From positions 1 to 9,978 of the forward strand of contig CAJQOR010000378.1 of assembly GCA_905479965.1 (NCBI GenBank): a stretch of DNA of 9,978 bases, written 5' to 3'. The notes beneath the pieces were generated by a model that made no database searches, was not told where the DNA came from, and saw nothing but the letters and a program-made list of their open reading frames with translations. Each line of letters begins with the position of its first letter. Positions within the stretch are counted from its first letter, which is position 1. Source of the stretch: an uncultured Rhizobiaceae group bacterium. Lineage in GTDB: Bacteria; Pseudomonadota; Alphaproteobacteria; Rhizobiales; Rhizobiaceae. This document shows positions 8,422 through 9,978 of the stretch, piece after piece. Position numbers and translations under genes: made by a program.

Positions 8422-9927
8422 TTATAGAACCTGGTACTTCGCTAGCCAATCACGCAATGGATTTAGAACCGGATATTTGCAAAGTCGCCGTAAATACGTC
8501 TCGATACGAGGAATATGCTGTAAATAATGCGCTTTACCATCACGTTCCTTTAACCGAACAAATATACCGATCACCTTGGAAGCACGTTGTGCAGCTATGA
8601 TGGCATAGGCTTCATTGAATGCTTCGACATCGAAATTCTTATCGTTCTGCAGCCGAATTGATCTATATATTTTAAGGATTTCTTTCTCTAATTCATCGGA
8701 GACCAAAACACGGGCATCCTGAGCGAGCGAAGCTAAATCATATGCTGATGGACCAATGAGTGCGTCTTGAAAATCAATCAGGCCAACGCGTTTGATGCCC
8801 TCATTATGAGGCTGCCAAATAATATTGGGTGAATGGAAATCTCGCAGAACTAATGATGTCTCAGCTTTTCGTAATCTTAAAAATAACGCCTGCCAAATCG
8901 AAATAAACTCGTTTTTCACGCCCCTATCAGTGGGATGACCACTTTTATAGGGCAGATACCAATCCGGCAGTAGCTCGATCTCCATCTGCATAATGTCTTC
9001 ATCATAGCTGGAGAGCGAATGGCCGTATCCTCCATCGATTTCCAGATTACCAGGCAGGGGCTGATTATGCAGAAAAGCCAACATTTCTGCAGAAGCGATA
9101 TATCGTTCCGGTATCGGAATATTCTGATCATTTATAGGCTTTTCAACACCTAAATCTTCAACAATTAAAATACCATCATCGATACAGGCATGAAGTATTT
9201 CCGGGCTGGTTAACCCATATCCTTTAAGCAGGTCTGCAATAGCGACAAAAGGAATAATGTCTTCTGCTAGATGTGCAATTTCTGAATAAGTTTTTCCGTC
9301 TTTGACAATAGGCCCATCAGATTGTCTTGGCGAATTCATCAAAATCATCTGATCAGAACATGCACTTTGCAAACGCTCGTATGTCCTTGTTGATGCATCA
9401 CCAAGAAGAAAATAGCGATCAGCGTTTTTAAACCCCTCGTCCTTGACGAACTTGCGGATCGTCAAGGATCGCTTGAGGCGGCTCATAAAGGTAGGAGGGC
9501 CAAAAATTTCCAGCGTCCGGATATCATCTAAACCTGATAACTTTATTTCAATGAGATCATTGGGAAGCCCACTATCAGCCATTTCTGGCCATTCAATAAG
9601 CCCCACACCTTGATCTAAGATTTCATCTAATCCAAGTTCAAAAATCTCGTCCGGATCGCCAATACGATAAAGATCAAAATGACCGATTGTGAACCGCAGT
9701 TCATAGGTCTGCACCAGCGTAAACGTTGGGCTTGGGACCTCAAGATGTTCATCATTCGCTACAGATCTGATAATTGCACGAGCAAGCGTTGTTTTACCTG
9801 CACCCAAATCCCCAGAAAGCGTGATACAATCGCCAACAGATATCGCCAAAGCAAGATCCTGGGCGAAGTGTTCTGTCGCACGTTCATTTTCAAGTTCAAT
9901 TTTTATTCTGTGATCGTTGGTAGTCAA
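8422..9927 (-). CDS. TsaE-AmgK fusion: t6A tRNA-modification ATPase joined to MurNAc/GlcNAc anomeric kinase
   Basis: A single 501-residue frame carries two enzymes. Residues 1 to about 145 are TsaE (YjeE), the ATPase that cycles the TsaBD complex making threonylcarbamoyl-adenosine at position 37 of ANN-decoding tRNAs. This part shows Walker A GDLGAGKTT (39-47), SPTFTLVQTYE (66-76), HFDLYRI (83-89) and LIEWPE (110-115). From about 150 onward it is an APH-type kinase of the AmgK family, which phosphorylates MurNAc at the anomeric carbon. That half shows LGDASTRTYER (175-185), catalytic LRDFHSPN with D363 and N368, and metal-binding LIDFQD with D385, followed by GPSAYDLASLAQDAR. Each half is the full length of its free-standing family, so neither is a remnant. 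The start is a TTG at 9927, 5 bases after GGTAGGA. The fusion is known from rhizobia-like genomes. MurU, the next step, follows 37 bases downstream. Confidence 0.93.
   Translation of the reverse strand: MTTNDHRIKIELENERATEHFAQDLALAISVGDCITLSGDLGAGKTTLARAIIRSVANDEHLEVPSPTFTLVQTYELRFTIGHFDLYRIGDPDEIFELGLDEILDQGVGLIEWPEMADSGLPNDLIEIKLSGLDDIRTLEIFGPPTFMSRLKRSLTIRKFVKDEGFKNADRYFLLGDASTRTYERLQSACSDQMILMNSPRQSDGPIVKDGKTYSEIAHLAEDIIPFVAIADLLKGYGLTSPEILHACIDDGILIVEDLGVEKPINDQNIPIPERYIASAEMLAFLHNQPLPGNLEIDGGYGHSLSSYDEDIMQMEIELLPDWYLPYKSGHPTDRGVKNEFISIWQALFLRLRKAETSLVLRDFHSPNIIWQPHNEGIKRVGLIDFQDALIGPSAYDLASLAQDARVLVSDELEKEILKIYRSIRLQNDKNFDVEAFNEAYAIIAAQRASKVIGIFVRLKERDGKAHYLQHIPRIETYLRRLCKYPVLNPLRDWLAKYQVL
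9440..9468 (-). repeat. Perfect 10-bp inverted repeat at the TsaE/AmgK domain junction
   Basis: TCCTTGACGA (9440-9449) and TCGTCAAGGA (9459-9468) are exact reverse complements separated by 9 bases. In the mRNA this would form a stable hairpin inside the coding region, covering codons 154-163 of the fusion protein, between the two enzyme domains. It is not followed by a U-tract in either direction, so it is not an intrinsic terminator. No second copy was noticed in the window. Confidence 0.8.
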
Positions 9928-9978
9928 AATGATCCTACCTTAGCCAATTTCGCGGCGCGAAGCCTCTGTTTGGTTTTC
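9928..9978 (-). other. Possible 3' end of an upstream minus-strand gene, frame undecided
   Basis: Only 51 bases precede the fusion gene. Two minus-strand frames are open from the window edge and could be the tail of the next gene upstream. One ends ...RREIG at a TAA around 9940-9942, just before the ribosome binding site. The other ends ...KVGSF at a TGA that shares TTGA with the fusion's start codon, the common 4-base overlap arrangement. In rhizobial genomes I recall a sensor histidine kinase gene beside tsaE, but nothing in these bases identifies one. A third frame, closing at a TAG inside the ribosome binding site, is less attractive. Confidence 0.3.
9933..9940 (-). promoter_or_regulatory. 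Ribosome binding site that sets the TTG start of tsaE-amgK
   Basis: The minus strand reads AGGTAGGA ending 5 bases before the TTG at 9927. No ATG or GTG in this frame lies nearby, and the TsaE domain needs the residues that follow this TTG, so this Shine-Dalgarno sequence fixes the start. Confidence 0.65.

Noticed and set aside
9484..9486. Internal ATG (codon 148 of the fusion) as an independent start for a free AmgK.
   Set aside because: The bases upstream on the minus strand (CCCTCCTACCTTT) hold no Shine-Dalgarno sequence, and the frame runs unbroken from TsaE, so a fused protein is the simpler reading.
2..9927. Possible defence island, phage or mobile element, given the request to look for a new system.
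   Set aside because: AddAB can resemble defence helicase-nucleases, but the domain content and order match the housekeeping repair enzyme. No integrase, transposase, terminal repeats, tRNA target or toxin-antitoxin pair is present.

Overview
This window reads as ordinary chromosomal DNA from an alphaproteobacterium, most likely an AT-rich member of the Rhizobiales. The reasons are the gene order (folC convergent to trxA-addA-addB-murU-tsaE/amgK), the alphaproteobacterial forms of AddA and AddB, and the TsaE-AmgK fusion typical of rhizobia-like genomes. The placement rests on recalled family knowledge, since no search could be run. There are no rRNA or tRNA genes, insertion sequences, CRISPR arrays or phage genes, and no gene-free stretch above 300 bases.

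Layout. Positions 2-427 (+) hold the 3' end of folC (folylpolyglutamate/dihydrofolate synthase). A 54-base gap follows, with a perfect 9-bp hairpin that terminates transcription coming from the right. Everything else is on the minus strand, transcribed right to left: a TsaE-AmgK fusion (9927-8422), MurU (8384-7653), AddB (7660-4427), AddA (4434-874) and thioredoxin TrxA (802-482). murU, addB and addA overlap end to start. trxA is separated by 71 bases that contain a good -10 box and a strong ribosome binding site, so it can probably be transcribed alone as well as by read-through.

How the genes work together. AmgK and MurU are consecutive enzymes of cell-wall recycling: AmgK phosphorylates MurNAc at the anomeric carbon and MurU converts MurNAc-1-P to UDP-MurNAc. 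The TsaE half of the fusion is the ATPase of the t6A tRNA-modification complex. AddA and AddB form the helicase-nuclease that resects double-strand breaks for RecA. TrxA is a general dithiol reductant. The cluster therefore joins tRNA modification, peptidoglycan salvage, DNA repair and redox housekeeping. I infer the link is shared transcription and conserved synteny, not one pathway.

I found no convincing new biological system. The most unusual local signal is at the TsaE/AmgK junction (about 9433-9483). There, 16 of 17 successive codons end in G or C inside an AT-rich gene, and the same stretch holds a perfect 10-bp inverted repeat. Other points of note are identical 8-base gene overlaps at murU/addB and addB/addA, a run of non-ATG start codons, and an AddB that lacks both a visible Walker A motif and the iron-sulfur cysteines of the Bacillus enzyme.
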